A DNA stretch of 64,000 nt. It comes from Rehmannia glutinosa (Eukaryota > Streptophyta > Magnoliopsida > Lamiales > Orobanchaceae). The notes under the pieces were generated by a model, which saw only the letters and a program-made list of their open reading frames with translations, searched no databases and was not told where the DNA came from. This document shows positions 34,241-45,790 of this stretch, piece after piece. The stretch covers positions 26,117,641 to 26,181,640 of the forward strand of contig CM071930.1 of the NCBI GenBank assembly GCA_016081115.2, read 5' to 3'. Made by a program: the position numbers and the translations under genes. Each line of letters opens with the position of its first letter. The first letter of the stretch is position 1.

Positions 34241-34766
34241 CGTTGCTCGGTGATCAGCGTTGAGCTCCTTTGGCCTATGGCCCTATACTACAATAGTCGA
34301 TTTGAGCTTCTCCGTTGTTGGCTTTCAATACGACGACGTATGAAGATTGGTCTCTCTGTCTTTTCTCTTTTTCTGGAACAAGAACAGCAAATCAAACTTA
34401 TGAAAACATCAAGTCTTCCTGCAGAGATACAATTGCAAAAGTCCTTCAGATATATGCACAATCTATGGTGATTAAAACAAAACACCTATTGATCAATTAT
34501 TTGTTCCACAGATGAGGGTATGACTACTTGAAAGTTGTAAACTCAAATATACAAACACACTTCTGTGATGGCTATATTTGGGCGGCGTTTAAGATGGACA
34601 GGAAGCTCAGAGGGGGCCAAGTATGTGATGCTCTGAGGCATCTCCTTCTTCTTCTTTTCCAATCTGATCGATGCTCCTCTTTCAATCTTACTCTTTTCAG
34701 TTGTCACCTGTTTGTGAGTGGGCTGGGAATTGGGCCGCTCGTTGCCAAATGTAGGCCATAGAGTAT
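34241..34766 (-). promoter_or_regulatory. GPAA1 upstream region (promoter and 5' UTR)
   Basis: The 526 bp between the GPAA1 start codon and the TSD of a Mutator-like element must hold the core promoter unless transcription starts inside the element. Two TGGGCT/TGGGCC words (34718-34738, GTGGGCTGGGAATTGGGCCG) resemble plant site II motifs found in housekeeping promoters. No convincing TATA box was seen on the minus strand. Confidence 0.45.
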
Positions 34767-35037
34767 CTCTGTATTAGGCAAAATTGTATTTTCAATCTTT
34801 AAGTTGGCCTAAATACACTTTTAATCCTCTATTATCAGAGGTCGCGTTTGGCAATCACTAACTTTGAAAAAATTACACATTTGGTAATATTTCCAATTTT
34901 ACGGATATTATATTCTGAAATTGCTGACACGACAAAATTAGCACTTATTTGGATTAAAAGTGAGGTGTTTGGATGCAAATTATGAATTTGATGGCTTAAT
35001 TGGTATATATAGATGTATATTTAATTTTTAAGCTTAC

Positions 35038-36539
35038 TGATGTGTGTAAAATATACGTACATTTAAGGGCTTAAATGATATATAATTGATGCATTTGCAC
35101 GCATATTTAGTGTGTTTTACTTGATTTCCTTAGAAGGGCATGAAACTGCGTATTCTTGTAACTTTTTACAGGAAACAGAGCTTAAACGAAAAGATATCAG
35201 TTGGAAGGCCCAGACAAGATTGAAGAATGCGAAGAGAAGGTCGAATACACGAAGAATACGGAGCAGAACACATCACACAGTCAGCCCATGTGAAGCTCAA
35301 ACGACCGTGTGAGTTGATCCCGTGTGGTTTTTACACGTTCGTGCGACTTGAATTTCAGAGACATGTTACTCGACCTGACTGTGTGGAAGGCACACGACTG
35401 TGTGGTTCGTTCGGAGCAAAAACAAAGAGCAAAATTATTCACATGACCGGACCGTGTGATCTGCACACAGCCGTGCGGTTTGCTTTTTGGCTGATTTTGA
35501 CTCCTTTTCCCGTCAAAACTCTACAAGTGATCTCTCAAAGCACATATATAAAGGGACCAATGCCTTGCACGAATTTATAACTTCATACTTCATACAACAC
35601 ATCAAAATACATTATTATTACACAAATCAACAGTCATTTGAGAGATGAGGGCTAATCTACAAAGAGCACCACAAGGCCTTTTGCATCTACGAAAGCACAA
35701 GGGTTCGAAGGCTTGGAAGGAAGATCCGTCCTGACAAGAAGGGTTTTTCTTTCTTAGTTTAGATCTCTTGTTTGTACTGAATCGATGTCAAACTATTTGA
35801 TTTCAACTTTGTCTATGAATTTGTTATCAAATATGTTGGGCTAATCTTTCTGATCCTATAACATAATCAAAACTGTGAATTCATGTTAAATCTATATTGA
35901 TTAATTTCTTAATTGATTATGTGTTCTATTTTATGAATTCGAATGCTTAATTCTTATAGATTATTTGGCCAATGATTTGCATGTCATATTTGTTAGTCCA
36001 TAATCCGAGAAGTGAGTTCTAACAAACGAAAATCGGGTTCAGACATAAATAGGAGTAATGTATTGGGAGACTACAATTGTTTGTGGGGAATACTTCAATC
36101 CAAAGATCTTTTGGGAGTTAATAATAGTTGTAACATATCGTGAGATCTACAATTGTTATTAATATATTATTTATGCGCCACCCCGGAGGGGGAATAGACT
36201 ATTTTAGGAATTGAACCATAGAAACACATGAATTGGTTTGATGATCATTAATTGGATTTAACATTGAAGAAGCATGTTGAGATTATGTGCCTGGGGTTGC
36301 TTTCGTATTTGTTGAAAAGACTTGTGGAGTTTGGGTTTTTATAAATTTACATATTTTATTTTTACTTGTTTAGATTAGATAATAATTCTTGATTTTCGGT
36401 CGCTTCAATAAAATTAGAATACGATGTTATTATAGCCTATGTGTTTCGTATTCAATCCTTGAGGAATACGACCTTGCTTACCATTATTCTATAAACTACG
36501 TTGTACACTTGTAATATAATGAAAAGATTTTCGCCACCA
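35038..36539 (+). repeat. 5' LTR of the deleted Athila-type element
   Basis: TGATGTGTGTAAAAT to TCGCCACCA. A TATA box (TATATAAA) lies at about 35545-35552. The U3 part at 35260-35480 carries a cluster of CGTGTG/CACACG words. It is about 16 bp longer than the 3' LTR, mainly from one segment near 36280-36300. Confidence 0.88.
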
Positions 36540-36545
36540 AGTTTT

Positions 36546-36563
36546 TGGCGCCGTTGCTGGGGA
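36546..36563 (+). other. tRNA-Asp-type primer-binding site
   Basis: TGGCGCCGTTGCTGGGGA complements the 3' end of plant tRNA-Asp, whose CCCGGCAACGGCGCCA end is the known Athila primer match, with one mismatch. The same site, without the mismatch, is at 62753-62770. Confidence 0.85.
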
Positions 36564-36711
36564 GTGAAAGATTCAACGTAGATAGTAATAAGTAGTTCAA
36601 TTTTAACTGAATCAAAAAATTTGTAAATATTTTTTTATTATTTTTTTGGTTTTTGTAAATATCCTTTTATTTTTTGATTTTATTTTTCTTTTGTAAACAT
36701 TTTTTATTGCT

Positions 36712-36924
36712 TTGGTTCTAATATTATTTTTGTTGATTGCGAGACTGAAATCTTTGAAAACACAATTAGCCCAAATCGCTACAACACTGGGAGGCCAACA
36801 TCAAAAGGGCAAATTCCCAAACGATACTGAACTTAATCCGAGAGAAAAGTGCAACGTCATTCGTCTGATGGATGGTACAGAATATGAAGGCTCAAAGATT
36901 TCAAATGACACAGTTCAGCGATAG
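36712..36924 (+). pseudogene. gag C-terminal remnant
   Basis: Seventy codons with KSLKTQLAQIATTLGGQHQK, NDTELNPREKCNVIRLMDG and EYEG. This matches the Athila-family Gag tail, where L-E-T-Q-L-A-Q-I, P-S-(D/N)-T-E-x-N-P and A-I-x-L-R-S-G-K-E-Y are conserved. Everything up- and downstream of this piece is missing, so the frame is a deletion relic. Confidence 0.7.
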
Positions 36925-38654
36925 TGATGCTAGAAATCACGTCTGGCAGAAGACGTAAAATTTAGCGCTTTGTGGGAGGCAACCCAAGAGGCGTCGCGAC
37001 AAACTCTGGGTTTTAAAAAAATCAAAAATCAAAACACACGACGGTGTGGAATTTTACACGGCCGTGCGATATGCTTCACAGAGACCAACCACACGGGTTG
37101 GCCGTGTGAACTACACACGTTCGTGTGGCTGGACCAAGCAGCGGAAAGACAATAAGCAGGGCACACGGCCTGTGTGAACGATCTAGGTAAGTACTTTTTA
37201 TGCATTCCTCTTTCTTTTGATAATTTCTCATATGTTCGAGACGAATCAGATTTTAAGTTTGGGAAGGGTAGTCAAGAATGCGTAAATACGTACTGTTGCA
37301 TTATTGCATTGCATGTAGAGCATAAAATTTGAATAAAAATTTCAAATTTTTAGATTTTTTTTATTTTTTAATTTAGCACATTTATCGCTTTAGCAAGTTT
37401 AATTGCTTTTGTGTGATTTAGGATCAAAAATTCGAAAAAGTACAAAAAACGTCCGTATGATTTACAATGAGCATTTGATTTATGAGATGAAATATTTGTG
37501 TAAATAATGTGATGAATTGTTGAGGAGATGTCTTTTACTTATTTGGCATTGATTAATAAAATTGGGTATTTGAGCATGATGCGAAAAAATAAGCATGTGA
37601 GCTTTTGTGCCTTTAACTGCTTTCATATTATGCAGTCTTTATTTTTCTTGAGTGTGTCAGTCATGAATATTAGAATTCTAGAACTTGCTTTGGTATCTTT
37701 ATTGAAACTATGTGTTTGTGCAATTTTTGACAATGATTTAAGGTCATCTTTGTTTTAGCCTAAAAAAGCCTACCTATGAACTCATGATTCCCTAGTTATT
37801 CATTTTGAGCCTTAATTTTTTATTGTTAGCCACATTTTAATTTTAAAATTGAAGGATGATTTTATCCCTAAAACTACTTGAGCTTATAGAAAATGAATAG
37901 TTTGGGGGAGATGCGGTGAAATTGTGAAAAAGATAAAATATTGACAAAAGAAAGATGGATGAGCATAGATTAGGTAAATGAAAGAATAATGAAGCTCGAA
38001 AGAGAAATAAAATTTATAAAAAAAAAAGAGAGAAAATCGAGCAAACAAAATAAGAAAAGAAAAGAAAAATTTCTGGAAATTTTGAGAAAAATTGAAAGCA
38101 TAAGGCAAAAGAAAATAAGGCAAATGGCCTAAAAAAGATGAAAAAAAAGGGTGGAGTTGAGTTGAAAAAGAAAATATATTGAAAGAATGACTTTCAAATG
38201 AAATTAGATTGGTGAGTTGCAACTCTGTGTGCTTTAAAATTCTATTTGCTCAAGTTAGGTCACTTAATCCAAATTTTTTATACCCTTACCAAAGAGCCTA
38301 CATTACAATCAAATGAAAAGTCCTTTTTGATTCTTAAATTGTGCACACTAAAGTGGTAGATATGTTAGACGATTTGCAAGTCTATGGTAGTTCTACATTC
38401 ATTGAATTGAGTTGAGCGTATGCACGTCCTAATTTGTTTTAGAGATGAGTGATACACTACTTCTTGTGAGTCACGATGTCAAGTACCCGAAAGAGTATTT
38501 ATTATGTCGAACTTGTGATTGATGATTTCTTGATAATGAATTGCATGATTTACTTGAATATGGAGTCGAATGAGATTAAATGTTTATAGTGTTCTTGTGT
38601 GTTCTTTGTACTCCTTAAGATTATTTTTCTTAGTTTGCTCGAGGACGAGCAATG
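36925..38654 (+). other. Non-coding 3' interior of the deleted Athila-type element
   Basis: Includes GGGAGGCAACCCAAG (about 36973-36987), a text common in the 3' part of Athila elements, and a second cluster of ACACGGCCGTG words (37020-37175). A purine-rich stretch (37890-38170) follows, giving only a low-complexity frame on the other strand. No enzyme domain. Confidence 0.6.
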
Positions 38655-38673
38655 GTTTAAGTTTTGGGGATTT
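38655..38673 (+). other. Polypurine tract of the deleted Athila-type element
   Basis: GTTTAAGTTTTGGGGATTT, directly before the 3' LTR start TGATATG and preceded by CTCGAGGACGAGCAA, the usual text at this junction. Confidence 0.7.
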
Positions 38674-40159
38674 TGATATGTATAAAATATATTTGCATTT
38701 AAGGGCTTAAAATGATATATAAGTGATGCATTTGCACACATATTTAGTGTATTTTACTTGGTTTCCTTAGAAGGGCATGATATTGCGTATCTTGTAACTT
38801 TTTTTACAGGAAACGTAGCTTAAAGGAAAAGATATCAGTTGGAAGGCCCGGACAAGATTGAAGAACGTGAAGAGAAGATCGAATACACGAAGAAAACGGA
38901 GCAGAACACATCACACGGTCAGCCCGTGTGAAAGCTCACACGACCGTGTGAGTTGATCCCGTGTGGTTTTTACACGTTCGTGCGACTTGAATTTCAGAGA
39001 CATGTTACACGGCCCGACCATGTGGAAGGCCCACAACCATGTGGTTCGTTTGGAGCAAAAATAGAGAGCAAAACCATTCAAATGACCGGACCGTGTGATC
39101 TGCACACGGCCGTGAGGTTTGCTCTTCGGCTGATTTTGACTCTTTTTCCCGTCAGAACTCTATAAGTGGTCTCTCAAAGTACCTATATAAAGGGACCAAG
39201 GCCTTGCACGAATTTATAACTTCATACTTCATACAACACGTCGAAACATACTAGGATTACACAATTCATAAGTCTTCTAAGAGAGGAGGGCTAATCTACG
39301 AAGAGCACTACAAGGCCTTTCGCATCTATGAAAGCACAAGGGTTCGAAAGCTTGGAAGGAGGATCCATTCGGACAAGATGGGTTTTTCTTTCTTAGTTTA
39401 GATCTCTTGTTTGTACTTAAACGATATCAAACTATTTGATTTCAACTTTGTCTATGAATTTGTTATCAAATATGTTGGGCTAATCTTTCTGATCCTAGGC
39501 ATAATTAAAAATGTGGATTCATGTTAAATCTATATTGATTGATTTCTTAGTTGATTTATGTGATCTATTTTATGAATTCGAATGCTTAATTCTTGTAGAT
39601 TATTTGACCAATAATTTGCATGTCATATTTGTTAGTTCATAATCCGGGAGGTTTTCTAACAAACAAAAACCGGGTTCAGACATAAATATGAGTAATGTAT
39701 CTGGAGACTACAACTGTTTGTGGAGAGTACTTCAATTGAAAGATCTTTTTGGAGTTAATAATAGTTGTAACGTATCGGGAGATCTAAAATTGTTATTAAT
39801 CTACTATTTATGTGCCACACGGGAGGAGGAATAAACTAATTTAGGGATTGAACCCAAAGAAACACATGAATTGGTTTTGATGAACATTAATTGGATTTAA
39901 TATTGAAGAAGCATGTTGATTTCGTATTTGTTGAAAAGGCTTGTGAAGTTCGAGTTTTTATAAATTTACATATTTTATTTTTACTTGTTTAGATAAGATA
40001 ATAATTTCTTGATTTTCGGTCGCTTCAATAAAATTGAAATACGATGTTATTATAGCCTAAATGTTTCGTATTCAATCTTTGAGGAATACGACCTTACTTG
40101 TCATTATTCTATAAACTACATTGTACACTTGCAGTATAGTGAAAAGATTTTCGTGACCA
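38674..40159 (+). repeat. 3' LTR of the deleted Athila-type element
   Basis: Direct copy of 35038-36539, running from TGATATGTATAAAAT to TCGTGACCA, with TATATAAA at 39184-39191. It differs at many scattered positions, so the insertion is not very recent. Confidence 0.88.
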
Positions 40160-40764
40160 CTTACCACATTTAATAAATTAGAGGGTAAATTGACAATATA
40201 TATTTTGTTTAGAAAAAAAATAAAAATTCCATTGAAATGAAAAAAATACATTTAATTATACCATCTACATATATATATATATGAAATATACATATAATAT
40301 ATATAATGCACACATATTTATTTATAAGTATTTTTATCTTTTCTTTGGGTGGGGGAAGGAATCGATGCGGCGAGTTCGTTAATTGTTAAATTTTTTTCCT
40401 GTAATTTATTCATTTAAGTAAACAATATTTAATTCTTTGTTTGGATTATATTTTATTTTATTCAAATTTTAAATTTTAATTTAAATAAATATTATAATTT
40501 TATTAAAATACTAATAATATATATGATGTAAACTATTTTATTTTATCACCATTATTTAAATATCTTTTCTCTTTTTAAGTATGAAATTCTTAACATAAAG
40601 TTTTTTTTTGTAATTTTTATATATAATTTTTTAATAATCAAGTATTTGTTTTTAAAACTCATAAACTATATTATTTTATTATATTTAAAAAACAAAACAT
40701 TTCCCAAAGTTTATGCTACATATGTTACTAAGTAAGCACCATGTCAACAAATTCTATCTACAAA
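40160..40764. other. Interior of the second Mutator-like element
   Basis: AT-rich, with a short (AT)n run near 40270-40282. No coding frame. Confidence 0.5.
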
Positions 40765-40945
40765 AGCATTAATTTTGTCACTTCAGCATTTCTATAATAG
40801 GATATCCCCAAAATTGAAAAATAGGACCAAATATACACCTTTTAAAAGTTAATGATTGTCAAACGCCACCCTTAAAACATAGAGGAGTAAAAATATATTT
40901 AGACTAACTTAAAGGACCAAAAATGCAAATTTGCCCTCTGTATTA

Positions 40946-41154
40946 TATACAAAGCTATTAGAATTTTTCTATTATAAATATAAAATTGTCAATTTTGAAT
41001 TCATTAATTGCTCTATTTTTGGGAATTCTTTGCAGTTATTTAATGTACCATTAAAATACATTTCTTAAAACTCGGAGTTTTTACAATGACAACTTTGTAT
41101 TAATTGAAATTCGAATATTTGGTAGTTTATTTATTTACTTATTTGTTGGCGGAC
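40946..41154. other. Short intergenic stretch
   Basis: AT-rich DNA between the Mutator-like element's TSD and a gypsy LTR end. Nothing recognised. Confidence 0.5.
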
Positions 41155-41602
41155 TGTAGTGTCCCAATTTTCTAAAATGTAGTTTTGGGTTTAAGGAGCG
41201 CTATATTAGTGTGTACTTAACTTTAAATAACTTTGATATGGACAGAGCATTTCAAATAATCAACATTAATAATCACGCTCACATGCGGGTTAGCTCAATT
41301 CACAAAATACAGCGGAAACATTATATAAATAGATAAGTCACAGCTCATCTTAATAGTAAATAAAAGAATGTTTATTTTACAGACTTCAGCTTATCAGTTC
41401 AAAGTTTAAGAAATAGGGAAATAGGGACTTTGGGACTTCAAAAGTATTTCATCATGCCCAAGTCTTCGTGTCGTACCTCGCCTCAATCTGAAAGATGTAA
41501 TATGAGGTGAGTGCTATGAAAATACACTCAGTGGGGTACACTTAAACAACTGTGTAATTAATTACAACTAGCAGAAATGCATCATACGTGGCATTTGTAC
41601 GT
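41155..41602 (-). mobile_element. Gypsy LTR, 3' part, cut by copia insertion
   Basis: In reverse it ends GGGACACTACA, with text typical of Del/Tekay-type LTRs (CAGCGGAAAC and GAGGCGAGGTACGACACGAA in either strand). It is truncated at 41602 by the copia element that starts TGTTAGTCC at 41603. Its other part should lie beyond the copia nest, outside the window. Confidence 0.55.
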
Positions 41603-43025
41603 GTTAGTCCAAGTGGCTACGATAATCTAGAGGGGGGTGAATAGATTATGCCAATTTTTCGCAAATCGCCCTCTTTTTTGAATCAACAAGTAAATGACAA
41701 GAATGTAAATGCGGAAATTAAACAACACTCATTGATTTATAGAGGTTCAACCCACCTAGGGCCTAATCCTCTACCACCCCAGTATCTCCGGGATGGATTT
41801 CAAAAGGAAAAAAAGATTTTATTAATTACCACAATTAATAGAACACCTTGAGGATCACCACAATCCTCTTACAACACCTTCAAGGAGATTACCACAATCT
41901 TCCTTCACCACCTTTGAAGAGTACCACACTCTTCAAACACCTATCACCTAGATCACCCAAGTGTATTCTTACCACAAGAATACTCACAAGGATGTCTTGT
42001 ATTGAATGATGGACAAAATTCAAGATTACAACTCTATAAAACCAATACAAAGATTGAGTGCAATTGTAATCAAGAATCAAAAAGCCTAGACCTCAAAGAT
42101 GTGCAAGTGAAAGTACTTAGGCTATTCCAACAAGAATGTAAAAATGAAAGCTTGAACAATTTGCAAATTTCTTGTTGTGTATTTTGCTTGTATGTGTTGT
42201 GTCTTGTGTCTTCAATTCATCCTCTATTTATAGGGAAGTCTTCATCAACATAGGCTCCTTCCTCTTCACTTTTGTCTACAAAAAGAGGATCACAAGATGT
42301 AGAAATATTGTACAAAAATGAAAAGTAAATCTTGCTGATAAGGATTGCAACGGTTGGAATTTTTGCTGTCAAAAATAACATAGGGCGACCGGTTGCCCTG
42401 TAATAAGATTTCGAACGTTTTGAAAAAATAGTGCGATCCAGGTACGGGTCGAAGGGGGGGTCGATCGGTCGGCCCCCTGCTCCAATTTTCAAGTCCAGTA
42501 TGTTCTGTTTCGTGTTTTCTTTTCTTCAGGTACCGATCGACGTTTTGGGCGACCGGTCGACCTCCAAATTGAAGTTGTCCGATTTTTTTCAAAAATAAAC
42601 TTCAAGAAATACTCCAAAAAATTAGTAAAAACATTTTAAATCACTTGGGAGTATTTGGACAACATTTATAAATATAGTTTTGGTGTAAAAACCAATTTAA
42701 ACAAAACCATCAAAAGTGTTGTCCATTTTTATCGAAAAATAAATTCTAAGAAATACTCCAAAAATTAACAAAAACATTTAAATCATTTAGGAGTATTTGG
42801 ACAACATTTATAAATATAGTTTTGGTGTAAAAACCAATTTAAACAAAAACATCAAAAGTGTTGTCCATTTTTATCGAAAAATAAATTCTAAGAAATACTC
42901 CAAAAATTAGCAAAAAAATTTTAAATCATTTAGGAGTATTTGGACAACATTTATAAATATTGTTTTGGTATAAAAACTCATTTAAACATAATCATCAAAA
43001 TCTTGATAAAAACATTTATCTAACA
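41603..43025 (-). repeat. 3' LTR of the minus-strand copia element
   Basis: Plus-strand ends TGTTAGTCC and ATCTAACA. The TATA box reads TATTTATA at 42225-42232 (reverse TATAAATA). It contains GACCGGTC-type palindromes (42380-42575) and a tandem array (42591-43015) not expanded in the sister LTRs. Confidence 0.88.
42591..43015. repeat. Tandem repeat inside LTR, about 3 x 143-146 bp
   Basis: Three successive units start near 42591, 42737 and 42880. Each contains AAATACTCCAAAAA, GGAGTATTTGGACAACATTT and AAAAACCAATTTAAAC or a close variant. The LTRs of the plus-strand copy have only one such unit (near 46260-46330 and 53170-53260, in reverse). Confidence 0.85.
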
Positions 43026-43040
43026 AACTCCCCCTTTTTG
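43026..43040 (-). other. Polypurine tract of the minus-strand copia element
   Basis: AACTCCCCCTTTTTG, in reverse CAAAAAGGGGGAGTT, directly next to the LTR end at 43025. Confidence 0.82.
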
Positions 43041-44289
43041 ATGATTACAAACCAAAACAATTTTAAGAAGTTGATTTTAAAACAAAACATATTTTCCGGT
43101 CTAAAACATCAATCCATTATAAGCAAGATTCATCATAAGTACAAACACACAAGGATAGGAGCAAAGATTTTTCAAAAACATTTTTGCACAAGCTCCCCCT
43201 ATCAACATGCATAACAAAGATAAGTATAAGCAAACAACTACAAGCTAAAAGCTTGAATTTCTTGAGCTTAAAAGCTCCTCCTGTCACAAAAGCATCATTA
43301 GTAAAGCATAGAAGTCCATAATACATCACATGGACTAAGTATTATCCATAGCTTTTGGCTTTTAAGAGCTCTAGCTTATAGCTTTTCTTGCAAGCTTATT
43401 TTTGCTTCTTTGAGCGTATAAGCGTTTTTCCTGTTTCTCCCCCTTTGGAATCATCAAAAATAATGGTAGCACGATAAAAACATCATATAATTATATCAAA
43501 GTGCGCAATTTAATCGATTTATCGAGCATTTTGAGCATTTAAGCTTAAATTCCGAATAAAAGGGAAAAAAATGCTCAGTTGATTTGTAAAAGCTCATTTG
43601 ATTGATAAAACATGATCTCTATAAACTTATAGGACTTTTCAAATCAAGAGAATCATGTAGGTGATGAATTTTTCATTGAAATATTTTGTCGAACACTTGG
43701 CGTACGTCGAATAAAACAAGAGAAATATAACGCCTTTGTGATTCGTTTAAGCCAAAAAAATTCATCACCAATTGCAATACAACAATATTCATTCATCAAC
43801 AATCATCATATACAATCATATGAATACAAGAATTGCATCAAAATAGCAAGGTATAAGCACATTCTCAAGGGTTCAACCCAATTGAGATAAAAGAAGAGAA
43901 ATTCTTACCATTTAATCGGTAAAGATGAGTAATGATGATGATAATCGAGCCTCATGAAGTCCAAAATATAAAATGTATGCAATAAAACAAATTTGAAGTA
44001 AAATTTGTGTGCAAAATGCGTAGGGGACGAGAAATTGACAAAATGAGCCAAAATGACTGTGACTGAGAACAGAAACGTATTTATCCAAAATTTTGCTGTG
44101 GTCAACCTGTTGGGGGTGGTCGACCGGTCGGCCTTCCCCTAAACAGCCCAGTGGTTTTTTCTATTTTCCAAAATCCGAATTTTCAACCACAAATCCGATT
44201 TTTCGCCCCTAAGTTTTAGAAATGTGCAAAATGCAAACGTAGACCTCATTCAATATGCATTATGTCTAACCGAGCTCGTATCGACGCAA
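43041..44289 (-). other. Non-coding 3' interior of the minus-strand copia element
   Basis: AT-rich sequence between RNase H and the polypurine tract, including a GGTCGACCGGTCGGCC palindrome at 44118-44133. No protein domain. It corresponds to 51910-53069 in the plus-strand copy. Confidence 0.6.
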
Positions 44290-45790
44290 AAGTCTCGGAA
44301 GATAGCGGTTTTGTAAAAATATCCACTAATTGATCTTGAGATGGTACAAAAGATATCTCATTTTTCAAACACAATTTTGATGTCGAATCTCAATATGTTT
44401 AAATGATGAACCGGGGTTTTGAGCAATATTTATAGTGGATATATTATCACAAAAGATAGGAACACTTTCAAAAGAACATTTATAATCGCTAAAGTTTGTT
44501 TCATCCAAAGAAGTTGTGTACAACAAAATGCAAATATATTTTTGGAAAGTGAAACATTTTGTTTCTTTGAAAACCAAGAAACTAGGCAATCACCTAGAAA
44601 TTGACATGATCCTCAAGTACTTTTATGATCATCAATATTTCCCGCATAATCCGAATCACTATAACCTTTAAGAGAAAAATTTTCATTCTTGGATAGAATA
44701 AACCATATTTAATAGTGCCTTTCAAATATCGACAAATCCATTTAACGACACTCATATGATATTCTTTGGGATTGCTTTGAAAACGAGCACATTTACGGCA
44801 TGAAGAATATCCGACTCTACTTGCGGTTAAATAAAGTAAACTACCAATCATACCTCGATCTTGGATTCATCAACCGGATGCCTTTTTCATCTTTGTCAAT
44901 CTTGACGATTGTTGCCATTAGGGTAGAGAGCTTCTTCCTTCTTCAATGCCAAATTTATTCAAAAGCTCCTTTGTATATTTCAGAAATATAAATTCCTTCT
45001 TGGCATTGCTTAATTTGAAGTCCAAGGAAGAAGTTGAGCTCCCCATCATACTCATTTCAAATTCACCTTCATTAACTTTTTTTGCACAATGATTCATTAG
45101 TAGCACCAAAAATAATATCATCAACATAAATTTGCACTAATAAGCAATCTTGCCCTTTTTCAAAAACAAAGAGAGTAGTATCAACTTTACCTCTTGTAAA
45201 ACCATTTTGCAAAAGAAAAGAGCTAAGTCTATCATACCATGCACGGGGTGCTTGTTTCAAACCATACAAGGCCTTTTTAAGTCGATAAACATCATTAGAT
45301 AGAAAATTTTCAAACCCCTGAGGTTGTTTTACATAGACTTCTTCTTGAATAATACCATTTAAAAATGCGAATTTTACATCCATTTGGTAAAGCTTGAAAT
45401 TATTAAAACAAGAATAGGCAAGTAAAATACGAATAGCTTAAACGTACAAATGTTTCATCATAATCAATACCTTCTTCTTGACAATAACCTTGAGCTACTA
45501 ACCTTGCTTTGTTTTGAACAATATTGCCTTGTCATCGAGCTTGTTCCAAAATACCCATTTTGTACCAATAATAGTTTGAGATGGAGGACAAAGTACTAAT
45601 TCCCATACATCATTCCTTTCAAATTGATTCAACTCCTCTTGCATTTCTAAAAACCAATCCTCATCTTCAATGGCTTCCTTAGCATTTTTAGGCTCTTTTT
45701 GAGATATAAGAACTTTCTCGACAAATTTTCCTCGAGTCATTTTTTATCAAGGGGATCACCAATAATAAGATCTTTTGGGTGATCTCCTTA
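44290..45790 (-). pseudogene. RT and RNase H of the minus-strand copia element
   Basis: In reverse: EEDWFLEMQEELNQFERNDVWEL and GTKWVFWNK (45740-45498), DVKFAFLNGIIQEEVYVKQP, LYGLKQAPRAWYDRL, then QIYVDDIIFGATNES with an intact Y-V-D-D (45383-45072). RNase H pieces follow (44851-44594 and 44589-44365, with PIFCDNISTINIAQNP and KHIEIRH). Frame changes separate the pieces. Confidence 0.85.

Larger units (their letters stand above)
35038..40159 (+). mobile_element. Internally deleted Athila/Tat-type gypsy element
   Basis: Two LTRs (35038-36539 and 38674-40159) in direct orientation, both starting TGAT and ending ACCA. A perfect CTTAC duplication lies at 35033-35037 and 40160-40164. A tRNA-Asp-type primer site follows the first LTR and a polypurine tract precedes the second. 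The 2.1-kb interior has only a gag C-terminal remnant and a 3' non-coding region; protease, RT, RNase H and integrase are absent. It could have moved only with proteins from a full-length relative. Confidence 0.88.
34777..40935. mobile_element. Second Mutator-like element, split by a gypsy insertion
   Basis: The left terminus GGCAAAATTGTATTTTCAAT and the right terminus (reverse) GGCAAATTTGCATTTTTGGT start inverted repeats of at least 170 bp (34777-34945 against about 40765-40935; shared blocks include AAGTTGGCC/AAGTTAGTC and GCTGACACGACAAAATTA). A perfect 10-bp duplication, CTCTGTATTA, lies at 34767-34776 and 40936-40945. Without the Athila-type insertion it is about 1.03 kb and non-coding. 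Confidence 0.83.

Noticed and set aside
34528..34761. 77-codon plus-strand frame upstream of GPAA1
   Set aside because: Lies in the gene's 5' flank, has no recognisable domain and no conserved text. More likely promoter or UTR sequence.
37884..38222. 112-codon minus-strand frame, Phe/Leu/Ser/Tyr-rich
   Set aside because: Complement of a purine-rich low-complexity stretch inside the deleted Athila-type element. The membrane-like composition is an artefact.
42591..43015. Possible CRISPR-like or satellite array
   Set aside because: Only three units of about 145 bp inside an LTR, with no short repeats and unique spacers. It is an LTR-internal tandem duplication.
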